Assembly: GCA_963383645.1 (NCBI GenBank)
Contig: OY726565.1
Span: 26,870,966 to 26,934,965, forward strand
DNA: 64,000 nucleotides
Direction: 5' to 3'
Source of the DNA: Muscardinus avellanarius
Taxonomy: Eukaryota > Chordata > Mammalia > Rodentia > Gliridae
Position 1 is the first letter of the stretch; each line of letters opens with the position of its first letter. The notes under the pieces are model-generated. The model was not told the DNA's origin, searched no databases, and was given only the letters and a program-made list of their open reading frames with translations. Below are positions 10,963 through 23,734 of this stretch, in pieces. Both the position numbers and the translations under genes were made by a program.

Positions 10963-11780
10963 AAAGTATAGTTTTACTGATTAAAATTATCTAATTTGGG
11001 GCTTTAGCAGAAAAATAAACTGTGAACAAATAAAACTTGTTTCTACTGCCTCTGCTTATGTAAGAAATAACTATCTTGGGACAGGAATGTCACTCACATA
11101 GCACTACGCGGTGGGTAGCGAGTCACATGTGTACATACACATGCATGGACAAGAACCATATGTTCTGCTGCAGAATCCAAACAAGGCTGAGCAGCTCAGT
11201 CATAATAATGTAATTCCAAATTTTTCTTACCTGTAAATGCCATGGATTGGTTAGTTATGGTCATGTTTAGATCTATAGAGAATTATATTTTCTCCATGTA
11301 TAAAACCTTATTTAATTATAAGCAAAGAGGCAATAAAAAGCCCACAAGAGTCCCAACGAAGTCCATGCCATTCATGGCTTTCTGATATGAGCTGCTTTAT
11401 ATTCTGATTATGTTGCTGCTATAAAATGAACAAAGAGTAACATGGAATTTGATAAAGACAAGAAAACTTTTATTAAACTTTTACAGCAGCAAAATAAATT
11501 ATTCATGCAATTGCCTGAATAATGGTATCCATGCTGATTAAATCAGCTTAGAGGAGGCAAAATATTCACGTGCATGGCATGAGTTCCATTTTCAAACAGT
11601 TCTGAGATGAAAATGTAATATAAAACAACACAGTAGTCGGTCCCCCAAAATGGAAAGAAAAAAAAGTGGAGTACAGTATTAATTCAAAAGAGGAGGGAAA
11701 AGTTTAAAGCACTTGCACTTCTGAAATCCATGAGCCAGAAGGAATTTTCAAAGACAGAAAAAATAATCCACAACTTCAAA
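10963..11780. other. unique AT-rich sequence
   Basis: No repeat family seen. The part around 11460-11600 contains several ATTA/ATTTA motifs and no obvious repeat, so it could be regulatory, but this is not testable from sequence alone. Confidence 0.35.
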
Positions 11781-13250
11781 GGACTTTAATGAAAGAGAGA
11801 AATAGCAAAGATGAGGAAAGTGCAAGGGAGACAGACCTGGGGCTTAGTGGAGGGCAGAAAGGGTATTTATCCAATGAACCATTCAGAGCGTATCCCATCT
11901 GGGGCTTGAATAAAATAGGATTCTCTCCAAATTGGGCCGCTGGACACATGCCAGGCTTTTGGGCTCATCTGAGGAGGGAGATTCTGCGGGTAACAAGGTG
12001 TCGTCCACATCTCCCCAACACCGGCTTTAAGATTTGTGACTATCACTGTCCTTTCATCAAAATGTGCACAAAGAGAAAGTGTCAGGGTTCTTACTCCTCT
12101 ATCTACCTCGCTGAGCACACGAAGTGAAGAAGAAAACCTCAGCCACCCACAGAATTCCAAAGAGCTGAGGGCAGCGCAGTGCCCGCGGGAGATGTGGGAG
12201 GAATGGGGACCGAGTTCACAAAGGGCCCCGCGAAGAAGAGGGCTCAAGGAGGCCGACCAACACGTGGGATTCCTTACCTACCACGCACAAAGCCATCTGC
12301 AGGGAAGTTCTTCACCAGAGCCAGGGCCCTGGGTTGCAGGGACTGCACCCTGGCACCCTGCGGGGACGGCTGGAGGCTTGGTGTCTCAGCCAGCTAGACC
12401 CATGCGGCCTTAATGGCGGCTCACTGCTCTGTGCCTTTCCATTGATTGCTTCAGCATCCTTATTACTGAGCCAGTGGTCTGCTACAACTACCACTTGTGT
12501 TTCTACATCAAGTCACACAGGGGAATCCTGTGCGCACCATGGGTAACATCAGTACCCCTTGTGCGTCCTCCCTGGGCTCCTCCCTCTGAGTCCTGGTCCC
12601 CTCCCCCATCCCATCCTTATTTCCCTTCTTCTGACCTTGGCTTTTCTGGGGGCATCTACAAGCTCGAGTCTCCAGGCCTTTTAGATCTTGGTAAAGACAT
12701 AAAGGTAACCATAGAATGCTCACTTGAAATCCTTTAATCCTTAGAAGTGACATATGTAAACCTATTTTAGTCTTAACTTAGACTCTAAAAAAAAAAAAAA
12801 AGAAAGAAAGAAAAAACATCTATTGTCACCCAAGTATGTCTCCTTTCTCTAGTTTCAAGGCTCCTCCTTTCGTTTGCTAGTCCAATAACAGTCCGCTGAG
12901 TTCCCGCTTGCATGACCCAAGGAAGCCCGGGGCTTCCCAGCAGCCTCGTAGGAACCCCAGCCAGGGGCTGAAGACCACACAGAGCTTCCCTTCTCCGGCT
13001 TCCGTGTCTCTGGTCTCGAGGAAGCGCCGCTTGCTCACCACCGGCCACCCCGCCAACCCTCTCATTGCTCTTTCCCAGCTTGCTACCATTATCTTCCAAT
13101 TTCTCAAATGCAAAGCTAAATGGAGACTTGTAGGATAGAAGAGGGGATTCAGAATACAGAATGGAAGAGCCCTTTAAACCTTCACTGTCAGAATTGATAC
13201 AATTTTTCAAAGGACTCCTTTGGTTTCTTCTTTCTGACTCTGACAAACTG
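11781..13250. other. GC/CpG-enriched unique region, no product recognised
   Basis: CpG-containing blocks such as gcccgcgggagatg (12180), gaccaacacgtggg (12254) and gcctcgtagg (12942) contrast with the AT-rich surroundings. Overlapping frames of 60-153 codons occur on both strands. None has a recognisable domain, and the 153-codon one ends in poly-Phe from the A-rich tract at 12787-12816. It may be a weak CpG island, a decayed exon or the remains of a retrocopy. Confidence 0.4.
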
Positions 13251-13614
13251 CCATAATATGGTGCTCACTTAACCCTGGTCTCTAGTTCTTTCTTAGGTCT
13301 ACTTTTCCTGGAACACGGGGTCTCAATACCCTCTGTCTGGGCCTAGAAGAGGAAGAAAGAACATTCCCGGGCATCATGGTCGTCCCAGTAGTAACATGGT
13401 ATTCTCTGAGAAGGCAATCATTACTTAAAAAAGAAAAAAAAAATATGTGCTAATCAGAGCTTCTCCAAGAACAGTGGTTAAGTAAATTTTACATGCACAT
13501 CATTTAAAAAGATCTAGCAATGTGGGTCTGTATTGAAGAAAAATTTCAGCTCAACCTTTAGAATCTTGGAAAGGTGGATCTTTGGATCCAGTTTCCTTAC
13601 ATCCTGCTGCTATT

Positions 13615-13821
13615 AGAGAATATCCCTGTAGCCAGGCGTGGTGGCGCACGCTTGTAATCCTGGTGCTTGGGAGGCTGAGACAGGAGGATTGCACAGGTTC
13701 AAAGCCAGCCTCAGCTACTTAGTGAGACCCTGTTTCCAAATGAAGTATAAAATAGGTCTGAGAGTGTAGCCCAGAGGTAGAAAGCTGCTGGGTTCCACCC
13801 CTAGTACCACCACCACCACCA

Positions 13822-13886
<65 letters not shown>

Positions 13887-13892
13887 CCCTGT
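13615..13892 (+). mobile_element. B1-dID SINE with (GA)n tail and 15-bp TSD
   Basis: The copy (13630-13877) runs from gccaggcgtggtggcgcac to cccctagtaccacc and then a CCA/A/GA tail. agagaatatccctgt at 13615-13629 and 13878-13892 is a perfect duplication, proving that the GA array is part of the inserted element. Confidence 0.92.
13831..13881. repeat. (GA)n microsatellite in SINE tail
   Basis: About 25 GA units, continuous with the A-rich tail of the SINE and reaching its downstream TSD. Confidence 0.95.
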
Positions 13893-15008
13893 TAAATAAA
13901 TACCTTGTAATGCTGAAAGAGGGAATAATTTGAAGGCTGCTGATGACATTTCTCTCGATACCCAAACATTAGTGGTGCCTCGGTTATGCAGTGATGCTGC
14001 CTCCAAGAAAGATATGAACTTTCTCAAGGCATGGCACTGGAATAAGCTTCTTCTCACATGGAATCACGTATCTAGTGAGTGTGACAAGATTGACCCATCA
14101 GCAATATTTCTATAATCATACATATGCCAGGTGTTATGCTGGATTGTTTAAGATAAAAAAAGGTGATTAGAGTGTGGTCACTGCCCTTAAAAATGCTTTT
14201 ACTATTTTTAGGAGAAGCAGACCTGTAAGCATTAAAAATGTCCAGAGGCTATAACGACTGCATTCTCCATTGTGGGAAGATGAGGGAAGAAGCAGCGGAA
14301 GAAAGTTCTGCACTGAGCAGGTCATGTTGGAGTTGAGTCCTGATAATAAGTGGTGGGTTCCAGGCAGATAAAGTTAGAGACCTTGGGGTTAAGTTTCAGA
14401 AGGGTCTGGAGTGAAGTGTGTGGCAAAATGCGCATGTGAGCCCTCACCTCCTTGTGCTGGACAACTTTTCCTTCTACTATTACTGTGACTCTTCCCTGTT
14501 GTAAGTTAGTATTTGCAATATCATAAAAGAGTAGGAGATAATACCTTGTTAAACCCAAATAAAATCAGCTTCAGGGCTCAGAATGACACATTCCTGCAGC
14601 GGATGATGTGATTCCTGCTTTCTCCTTCCTATATCCAACTCTTGATTGTATTATACAAACTGCTCTCTCTAAATGCTAATGGAGAAAAAAAATCGAATCT
14701 GCAACCAAGGTGGGGGAAAATGAAGATTGGCTAATTATGTTCCTGATAGATCTATATTTACCTTGGAAAGGCATGGCTGAACTAAATTATGAGTCCTGTC
14801 TGTCAAAACTGCTCAAGCTATAGTCAAGTTTCTCATCTTGGAATTTATAACATTATTTTTCCATGTGAACTTGTTCACTGAATGAAAATGTTTAATAAGA
14901 GTCCATCCCAGCATAAATTTTGAAATGCTATACAGCTTAAATATATTTCTATAATGTAAACAAAATGTATGAAGAAGACTAGTTGAAATGTATTTAATAT
15001 ATTAAAGT
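13893..15008. other. unique sequence, no gene seen
   Basis: AT-rich with scattered short frames only. No repeat family recognised. Confidence 0.45.
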
Positions 15009-15222
15009 CCACAAATTCTTTTTTTTTTTTTTTTTTTTTTTGGTACTGGGGTTCCTGGAAGCCCTCCTTCCTCCGGGCTACACTCCCAGACCTATTTTAT
15101 ATTTTTGAAACAGGGTCTCTTACACCAGCACGGCTGGCTTCGAACCTGCGCGATCCTCCTGTCTCCGCCTCCCAAGCGCGGGGATTACAAGCGTGCGCCA
15201 CCACGCCCGGCCACAAATTCTT
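15009..15222 (-). mobile_element. B1-dID SINE, young subfamily, 12-bp TSD
   Basis: Reversed copy with a T tract, the ggttcctggaagccct marker and CpG-rich B1 end (aagcgcggggattacaagcg). Identical ccacaaattctt flanks it at 15009-15020 and 15211-15222. Retained CpGs and a perfect TSD indicate a recent insertion. Confidence 0.93.
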
Positions 15223-15526
15223 ATTCTATGATAAAAAGTGGAAGAAAATTCTAAAAGCTCTGTTCCCCACTGCACATAAGTGTGCCAATTTCTCCTATCC
15301 CTGCCAAGTTTTCTGTGCCATGAGAGACCCATGATTCATTAAAAAAAATATAGAGTATTGCTAAAAAAAACTCAGCTATGTAAAAGTTGAATTTTTGCAT
15401 GCCCATTTCTTTGCAGAGAACATATTTTTTTAGATAGGAAGTCATATGTAGTCATGATAAAAATAATTATAATTATTAAATTATAATAATAATTAAATTA
15501 ATAAACATTAGATTGTTTTCTTTATT

Positions 15527-15734
15527 GTGTGGTACTAGGTATGGAACCCAGGGGATTTCTACCTCTAGGCTATATCTGCAGACCTATTTTTTTTTTTTAA
15601 ATTTGGAAATAGGGTCTCAATAAGTTGAAGCTAAAGCCTCACTAAGTAGCTGAGGCTGGCTCCTAACCTATGTGTTCCTCCTGTCTCAGCCTCCCAAGTA
15701 CTGGGATTACAAGCGTGTGCCACCACACCTGGCT
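15527..15734 (-). mobile_element. B1-dID SINE
   Basis: Reversed copy from gtggtactaggtatggaac to ccaccacacctggct. Confidence 0.87.
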
Positions 15735-16096
15735 CAGATTATCTTAATAATAATAAATACTTAAAATATTATTTTAATAAATTATTAAGATAATTATGTA
15801 ATTGTGATAGAATAATTGTGGCTACACCCTTTACATTCAGAAAGTTATAAATCATATGACAGTAAGTAAAAGTACCATGGAATTAAAAAAATATTTGTAT
15901 GCATAAATAATTCTAGTTTTGTAAATAAAATCTTTTATGAAAACTTGTGAGACCCTTTGAATGGGGCTAAAGAGTATTAGTAAGTATCTTCAGTGCCTTC
16001 CATTTTTTCTAAATATTTGATAATATTTAATAACATTGAAAGTACACAAAACTCATTTAATGCAAATTACTCTTGTCCACAGAAATACAAATTAAT

Positions 16097-16290
16097 TGAG
16101 CCTGGCATGGTGGTGCACCCCTGTAATCCAAGTACCTGGGAGGCTGAGACAGGAGGATCACAGGTTCAAGGTCAGCCTCAGCTACTTAGTGAGACCTTGT
16201 TTCAAAATGAAAAATAAAATAGGACCAAGGTGTAGATCAGAGGTAGAATTTCTCAGGATTAAATTCCCAGTTACCCCTCCTCCCCCAGAC
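16097..16290 (+). mobile_element. B1-dID SINE
   Basis: Forward copy from gagcctggcatggtgg to attaaattcccagttacc. Confidence 0.85.
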
Positions 16291-16384
16291 ACGCACACAG
16301 TTAATTGTATTTGCTAAAATGCAGTCAACTCTTTTCCTATGGATAGATCCACCTTGCATCTATTTATAATTTAATTTCAATATT

Positions 16385-16387
<3 letters not shown>

Positions 16388-16418
<31 letters not shown>

Positions 16419-16419
16419 C
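16388..16419. repeat. (TG)n microsatellite
   Basis: About 15 uninterrupted GT units. Confidence 0.95.
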
Positions 16420-16535
16420 TTGGTATTCTCTTTTAATCCAGTTATAATATTTTACTGTTTTCCTTAATAAATAATGAGTTAAAATTTGTGACACATTGTC
16501 ATTTAATATTTATATTTTGTATGAGAGCCATCATT

Positions 16536-16992
16536 TGCCGGAGCCAGCCGGCAAAAGTACGGGTTCTGAAGAGAGGAGTGAGGATTAAAGAATTCAGTTC
16601 TAAGAATTTAATTCAACGGCTTTCAATTCAAGCATGGAAGGATCGCCAGTCCACTCCCGGTCGATATCTCTACTGGTCAATCCCAGGTTCATTTCTCTTG
16701 AAGCATGGGAGGGTCACCAATCTCTATTGGGCCGACCCCAGGTTTATTTCTCTTGTGGTATTTATACAGTTTCTTACACTGGAATACAATAATGACATAT
16801 CTAAGGTACCTTACATCACAGGCAGGTCAATCAATACCTTCGTGCCATCACAAGCAACACGAACCTAATCTTCTCTCAGACCTTAATTATTTTGAACCTT
16901 CCATGACCCCAAACCTTGTTGACTCTGGGTGAAGGACAGTCAGAAGTATTCTTTTAGTAAAGATAAGGGGAAGACCTTAATGGCTCCCCACA
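16536..16992 (-). mobile_element. solo LTR of a class II (ERV2/ERVK-like) endogenous retrovirus
   Basis: On the minus strand the unit starts tgtggggagcc and ends ggctccggca, so it has TG...CA termini. It is flanked by perfect 6-bp duplications (atcatt at 16530-16535 and 16993-16998), the length typical of ERV2. A TATA-like gtataaata (complement near 16757-16765) and an AATAAA (complement at 16743-16748) lie in the order expected for U3 then R. The 457-bp length and the GGGAGCC-type 5' end resemble IAP/ERVK LTRs. No internal gag, pro, pol or env sequence is present, so this is the residue of LTR-LTR recombination. A 126-codon frame across it is not a viral gene. Confidence 0.85.
16630..16755 (-). 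repeat. tandem duplication inside the LTR
   Basis: Two related segments (about 16630-16700 and 16701-16755) share aagcatggrag at one end and caggttyatttctcttg at the other. The second is shorter. They cover the polyadenylation-signal region, and only one copy keeps AATAAA. Confidence 0.75.
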
Positions 16993-16998
16993 ATCATT

Positions 16999-19030
16999 TT
17001 ATCCTTAAAATTATGTCAGCTATTGAAATTTCTACTAAAATAAGGGAAAAAAGCTTATGCTGCTTTATCCTTACTATTGTCATAAGCCAGAGAGCATTTA
17101 AATTTTTGAATAATATGGTAAGTTATCATAAAATTATACACAAATGATTACAGCTGTTTACCTGAAAGCAAACATCTGGATGAAATGTGAACATTTCAGG
17201 CAGTGAAAATTCAGAGGGTTGGCTTTCAGTAGATAAAACATCTGGATTTTGTGAATTGATTAATTTCCATCTGCCTCTGCTATTTTAGACACATCCAGAC
17301 ACATTCATTCAGACACAATTTTTTTCCTGTCCCTAAACTTTTCTTATCATTATACAAACAGTCTGACTTGTTATGTAGAAAGAATTTATATTTATTTATT
17401 TAATACCTTGATCCATCCCTCCACGTTGTATACGTGGTAATAAACTCTACATTTACTTATTGTTTAAACTATTGCTTGAAGCTACCATTAAAGGACAAAG
17501 GAGAAGAAAGGCTAGTTTGTATTCTAGTGTACCTAAGATGTAATTTTATTCTGGTTTTTAACCAGCAGTTATAGAAATAAAATGTATTTTATTTATTTTT
17601 GCATAACAGTAGATTCTCTTTAAATGAAAACTGTTTCTACTAAACATTTCACATGTACCAACAAACAAAAACAGGTACATACTCTTGTTAAGAGAGATAA
17701 AAGGTGGGGGAACCCAAACATTGAAGACATATGACATGCTTTAAAAAGTATCTAGATACAGCTCACAAATTCAAGACCATGACAAGGGAAGAAGGTCATA
17801 AAGCCAAAAATATACCTGCAGCAGAAAGTACAATGTAGCATTCACTTTAGTTCCTGGAATAGTGTTTCTAAGTAGTGAAAGCCAAATTGTGAAATCGATG
17901 ACTTTCATTTTTATTTTGTATTACAGATTTGCCACTTGGCAACTCTTACAACAACAACAGGGGAAAAAGCCCAAAGGGTTAGGAGAGAACTAGTGCAGTG
18001 GGTTGTCCCAGTTATATTCAGTTCCAGTTTATATTCAGTTTTGTCAATTTGACCTTCACAGGTCTGTAATTACTGTAATCACAGCCTGCTGAACGTGCTA
18101 ACAATCAAAGCATCACAATTTGAACAGTTCAACAATAGCCTTTTTAATAGGGATGAAACCATGCCAGAAAGACTGGCTGCTTTACTTTCAGCCTTTGCTG
18201 GAAGACACTGGATAATGGAGAACAGATATCAAACATTCACCTTTAAAATACAGTATATGCTGTGCAGAGAGGAGTGGCTCAAGCTATTGCTGAAAGCACC
18301 ATTGCATGGTGAGGGATGCTCCCGTCGCTGGTGGTTTTCCTTCTTCCTAATGTTGTCTGATGATGTGGTCAAAGTATAATTCACTTTTAAGACCTTTACT
18401 CTGAACACCCAACTATGCCTGTGACGTTTTCAAAGGTCAAAAAATTTTAGTAAGACAGGTACATGCGAGATAGTTCAAAATATATCGCTGGTGTTAGGAA
18501 CTTCCCCTCTCTGAGTAAGAGGGAGACCTGTTGATTTACAAGCGTGTGAACTTCACACGTGTGCTATCTCTCTTGTTCTTGCTACCTTGTGGGACTTATA
18601 GCAGGTTAATTCTGAATTATCTATGATATCCTTCTCAATATCCTCTGGACAAAAATAGAAATTTAAACAATTCTGGATAAGATAATAAATAATTTTGGGT
18701 CATGAAGGAGAGTTTGTGTTTTATTGTTGTTTTTATATTCAAACTGATTTTTATATGAATTACAATATATACATCTTTACAATTATAGAATATTGAGGTG
18801 AAAAGAAGTTAGAAAATATTTAGCCCATATTTTAATTTTTTTCTTTTCTGAAAAAGGACACTTCTAACAAATCAAACTAATATAGACAAACAGATAAAAG
18901 CAAAGCTTCTCTGATTTTTATATGCCCAGAATCCCACCTGCCTGGTATCTCTCTCATCTACATCTTTGGCCCCAATATAACAAAACTCCAAATCTCTTTT
19001 TCCTTTTTCTTTTTCTTTTTTCTTTTTTTG
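16999..19030. other. unique sequence, about 2 kb
   Basis: AT-rich. A 94-codon frame at 18095-18379 has no domain I recognise, no splice context and no neighbours, so I do not call it a gene. Confidence 0.45.
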
Positions 19031-19039
19031 TTTTGTTTT

Positions 19040-19232
19040 GTTTTTGGTGTATGGTGCTGGGGATTGAACCCAGGGGCATTCTACCTCCAAGCTACATCCT
19101 GAGCCAATTTTTTTTTTAATTCCTTATTTTGAAACAGGGCCTCACTAGGTAGATGAGGCTGGTGGCGAACCTGGATCCTCCTGTCTCAGCCTCCCAATAC
19201 TAGGATTACAAGTGTGCACCACCACACCCGGC
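19040..19232 (-). mobile_element. B1-dID SINE
   Basis: Reversed copy from ggtgctggggattgaaccca to ccaccacacccggct, preceded by a TC/TTTTG-rich tail. Confidence 0.88.
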
Positions 19233-22200
19233 TGGTGTTTAAGGAACTTAGTTTGAAAACCTGTGATTTAATCCAAGATTCCACTGCCTGGAGAGACAAA
19301 GTGACTTAGCCAAAGTCATTCTTAACTCCTGGAATCAGGTTTCTCTGAGTAGCTGAGTCTACCAGAAATAAACAATAAAAGTATTTTGGCAATAATTTAT
19401 TTGTAACTCCAAAACATTTCCTCACTATTTTAACCTGGCTATTCGACTTCAAAAGATAAGCAAGAACTTTCTCAATGACTTTGGTTTTACTGACAGCAAG
19501 GTTAGCGAAATCAGTAGTGCTGGCTAGTGCCTGCCTTCCAGAATCAACCGTGGATGTTGACAGGATTGATGCACTGAAAATGGAAGTCAGTTTTCACTTA
19601 TGGTATGCAGTGTGTATTCACTGTGTGACACATGTTCAAGTTGAAAAATTACCCCCTTCCCTAAGCCTGACCTCCCTGCCAGAGTGCAGTGAGTGGTGGG
19701 CAAATGAGAAAATGGCAGACTTTGTATAATCTCTGAGAGCATGGAAAATTACTCGGAATGTTTGGACAGCTCAGATTGTTTTTGTTAAACAATCTCACAA
19801 GCACCGTAGAAACCAGTCAGAGAGTGAATTCACTAGAGATCCTTATACTGTTGCTAAGATTTGATCCTTACTTACTATTGAGGAAGACAGTGGTTGGGAT
19901 GCACTTGAAAATTCAGGTTCTATGTTGGACCACTTCTGAGTCCAAATGAGCCGTTAAAGTAGGAGCAGATCAAAGTACATTGACTTTAAGACATCAGGAC
20001 CAAGAGACAGGAGGAATGAAGATGAACTAATGTTTATAAAGCAGTCATCATGCAACAAACACTCACTCTTCTGGGTCTCCTTTACACAGTTTGTGAATAC
20101 TAACAGTAACCCAGTATGAGAACCAGGATTATAGCTCTATGACCCACAAACATCAGGGTCACACACCTGCAGCCCTCTGGGTCCTACACCACAGGGTTAC
20201 TTCACAAACCTCAGTGATGAGAAGTTGAGTAATGTTAGTGATTTTGTGATTCACAATTCACAGTCTATAAAGGGAAATAAAGAGTTCATAAGACAGCCTT
20301 GTGTTTCAAGAACACTGCAATTTAATTGAAGACAAGACAGTATGCTACTTTAAGGTCCCAGTTTGCTAGTACACTATTAAATAAGGTATTATCATTTAAC
20401 CTTTGAGGACTAAGCAGAATATGCAATCTGTAACTCCCCTGTGGTATTTATTTTGCTTTTTATAATGAGTGGGTTAAGATGAATCAGTAATTGGAATGAA
20501 TAAAAACTTTACTGTTTCTACATTGTAACTAAAAGAGTTTCCCAAATGTCAAGTTGTGTTATTCTGAGTAAAAAATAAACTTCAACTATCAGATAAGTTT
20601 TCTATAAGTATCTAAGTATCTAATAAACCCAAAGGTGGAAATATTTATGATACTTGTAAGGAATGTTCTACTTCTAACATTTTGATATCCCTATATTAAG
20701 CACTACTTAGAACTGCCTGTATAACTCTGTTTTCTCAAAGTGGCAAATAAGTAGCTTGTAGGAATGAGGAAAGCTGATGTGAGGAAGGAAATTTTAAATA
20801 CACAGCAGTTTCACTAATAAAATGCTCAGGCAGTCTAGAGTAATTTGGGTACTTGGTGAATCATTGCTTAGCAATTCATGAACACTGTGGGTGCTTGGAA
20901 TTCAATTCCATTGTCCTCTATCTGAATTGCTTTGAAAAAAGGTCACATGAGATGGAAAGGAAGTTTTGACTTTCACATGCCTGTTATTGCTAAGGAAACC
21001 ACTTCCTCAGTATTCACATATTCAGCATGTCTCTAGTTTTGGCTTCCATACAAATTACATCGTGGTACTGCATTAAGAAACAAACAAAGGTGGGGGATAA
21101 CTTAAAAACTCTACTCAACTATGGCATTTTTGCAGATCAAAAAGAGGGCACTCTTCGGATGCACTTTTCTTTCTGAAGTTCACTAGGTATGCCTGGATGG
21201 AGCCCCCAAGACCTAACAGGATGTCTTAGATTCAAGGGAAGTGGCTTGCGATCTGCTGGTAAACAAAGGAGAAGCTAATAGAGCTTTGTTGTGTTTTCTG
21301 ATTGGCAATGGCTCTGAACTATCTCCTACTTGTAGCTGCAGACAAAGAAACAGGAGATGGATTACCATGTTCTAGGACTGAGTGTTCCTTTCCAAGTCAA
21401 ACTGCAAAAAGAAATAAAAATGGTTAGGTACCTAGTGTGTAGATTGTATAACTTGTCTCTTCTGTTTATGTTTTGTTTTGTTTGTTTTTTAAGGGAAAAA
21501 GTGAAGAAAACCGAGAAATATTTTAGAATGACTAGGTGTATCATTGGGCATTATTACACATAATGCTAAACACTGAAGTGGCTATTTTTTCAAGTGCTCT
21601 TTACTATTTAAAGGTTTCTTTGCTTTCATTTATATTTCTCCTGTTTCTGACAAAAATAGAAAGGTCTTGCATAAACAACCTCTTTATCCATTGTTGGGAC
21701 CCAACATTTTCAATTCTCCTAGGCCAAGAGTAGTGAACGGAGTCCAGATAACAGTTCTGAAATGTCCGAAGTCTATCTGTGCAAGTAGCCTGACTCTCTG
21801 CTGGCATTAGGATCTATGGTTCATCTCTGTCTTTTTGTTTTCAGATTTGTTCATGAATTTGAGGTTCAGAACAAAACTGCACTGTTTAAGAAGAGTAATG
21901 TGCAAACACTGACTCTATAGTGGACTTATAAAAGAAGAATGCTCATTTGATAACGCATTGGTGGCAGTTATAAAAGAGGCAACTCTTAGTTACAATAAAG
22001 CTGAAAGCCTAGCATTAGCTGGGCTTTTGAGAAATTTTATCTCAATGAGAAATAGGGTTAATATCAATTGGTCAATGTAAGCATTTAAAATTCATTAACT
22101 ATTAAATCACAGATTAAACTGTTTCAGTATGCAAGAGAAGGATTTAGTTGAGATCAGTAGAGAAAATACAGATATTTACTAACCTATTGATGAGCATCTA

Positions 22201-22379
22201 TTTATGGATATCCCTAGAAACTGTTCCAAAGCACTTGATTTCTGAGTTGACACTGTAAAAATGATTGCAAATCCTACAGAGTCTCTGGCTTCAATAAGAA
22301 CTTAAATGGTGGTTTTGGTTATAACAACAGAAATAGAAATCTTTACTTATATTAAAAATGTACTAACTACTAATCTGAG
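19233..22379. other. unique sequence, about 3.1 kb
   Basis: No recognisable exon or repeat except possibly a weak MIR-like stretch around 20040-20160. Frames of 60-84 codons are scattered on both strands without domains. Confidence 0.45.
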
Positions 22380-22827
22380 GTTAGGCATCATATATATGTT
22401 ATCTCATTTAATCCTCTTGACAACCCTGTGAGATTAGTGCTATTATTATCATCCCTTATGTTCATCGGAGATTTAGAGAGGTAAGCAAATGCTTAAGTTC
22501 ACTCATCCAGTAAGCAACAGGGATAAGATTAAAAATTAGTAATTTTAAGCTGGGCGTGGTGGCACACACTTGTAATCCCAGCATTCGGGAGACTGAGACA
22601 AGAGGATCGTGATTAGCAGACTGACTCAGCTTCTACTTAGTGAGGCCATTTGCAACTCAGTGAGATCCTGTTTCAAAATAAAGAATAAAAAAATAAATAA
22701 AAAATTGGGCTGAGGGTATCACTTGGAGGTAGAATGCCCCTGGGTTCCATCCCCAGTACCACACACACACAAAAAAACCCCTAGTAATTTTTTTCCAAGA
22801 TTCAGAGCTCTTAACCACTGTCTGCAG
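22380..22827 (-). mobile_element. MIR fragment split by a SINE
   Basis: ttatctcatttaatcctctt, then caaccctgtgagattagtgc, read as antisense MIR core. The expected continuation (gctcttaaccactg) appears at 22809-22822, beyond the inserted B1-dID. Confidence 0.7.
22549..22781 (+). mobile_element. B1-dID SINE inserted in a MIR
   Basis: Forward copy from gctgggcgtggtggcacac to ttccatccccagtaccac plus a CA/A tail. tagtaatttt occurs on both sides (22537-22546 and 22782-22791) as the TSD. Confidence 0.88.
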
Positions 22828-23730
22828 AAAGACTTTGACACAGACTGATTTGAAATATCAGAAGTCTAAAGGAAGGGAAGGACCCACCTCTTCCTTCCTC
22901 AGCAAGTGCATATGTGTAGATAGCTCATGAATGATTCTTCTGAATTTCAAAAGGCAGATTCCACAGGCCTCTGGATAGGGAAGGGACCATGCCCAGTATC
23001 AAACATCCATAACTAAGAGGCTCCCAAGGGCAAAGGGAGAACATTTGTGCCCCAGACTAGAAGAAAGTAGAGTCTTGGCCTGGCTATGGATGGTGGATAT
23101 CCTAAGACACCAGTGACTCTCACTATCCCATTAGCCCTGTCTCCTGGAGATAGCCAAGAGGTTCATTTAGGGATCCTGGGGTGGACAGCACACTGAGTAA
23201 TTTGTCTTATTAAACTGAAGAATAAAGTTCCATGCCATTCTCTACTTCTGTTTTCTCAGTAAAATCATATTTAATGTTCATGATATTTCAAAGATAAGCT
23301 TCCAAGGAGGCTGATGTGGCCATTTTGGGTTGGAGTATTAAAGGGAAATCAGGTTTTTTCCTCCCTTCTCACTCTTTGTGCTAAAGGATAGGGTTTTGCC
23401 TAGAGGAAGGACTGGGCCAGGGGGCCGGGAAGGTGGGGCTAAAGCTTCTAGGCCAGATCACCATATTCCATGAGCAGACCTCCCCCTTTCCTTGCAAACC
23501 AAGGAAACCAGGTTTTCATTTCTTCCTCTGTGTCCTTTTTTTTTTTTTTTTTTTTTTAAGGAAAGAGATATTCTTTCTGATAGGTCAGGTCCCTCCCTTC
23601 CCCTATGGGACCCCACAGAAGGGACAGGAGGCAGAACCCCGGAAGCCAGAGTGGAGATGTCACAAGACTCCAGACATCGCAAGACTGACTCCAGATGCCG
23701 CATGATTTTCTACAGTGTCTTTTCTTTCCT
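22828..23730. other. unique sequence
   Basis: A T homopolymer lies at 23539-23557. Overlapping frames up to 93 codons surround it on both strands with no domain. Confidence 0.45.
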
Positions 23731-23734
23731 TTTC

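Noticed and set aside
12785..13246. 153-codon minus-strand frame as a gene
   Set aside because: Ends in poly-Phe from an A-rich tract, has no domain, and overlaps other frames of similar length on the opposite strand.
16488..16868. 126-codon frame as a retroviral gene remnant
   Set aside because: It crosses the boundary of the solo LTR on the antisense strand. No gag, pro, pol or env motif is present.
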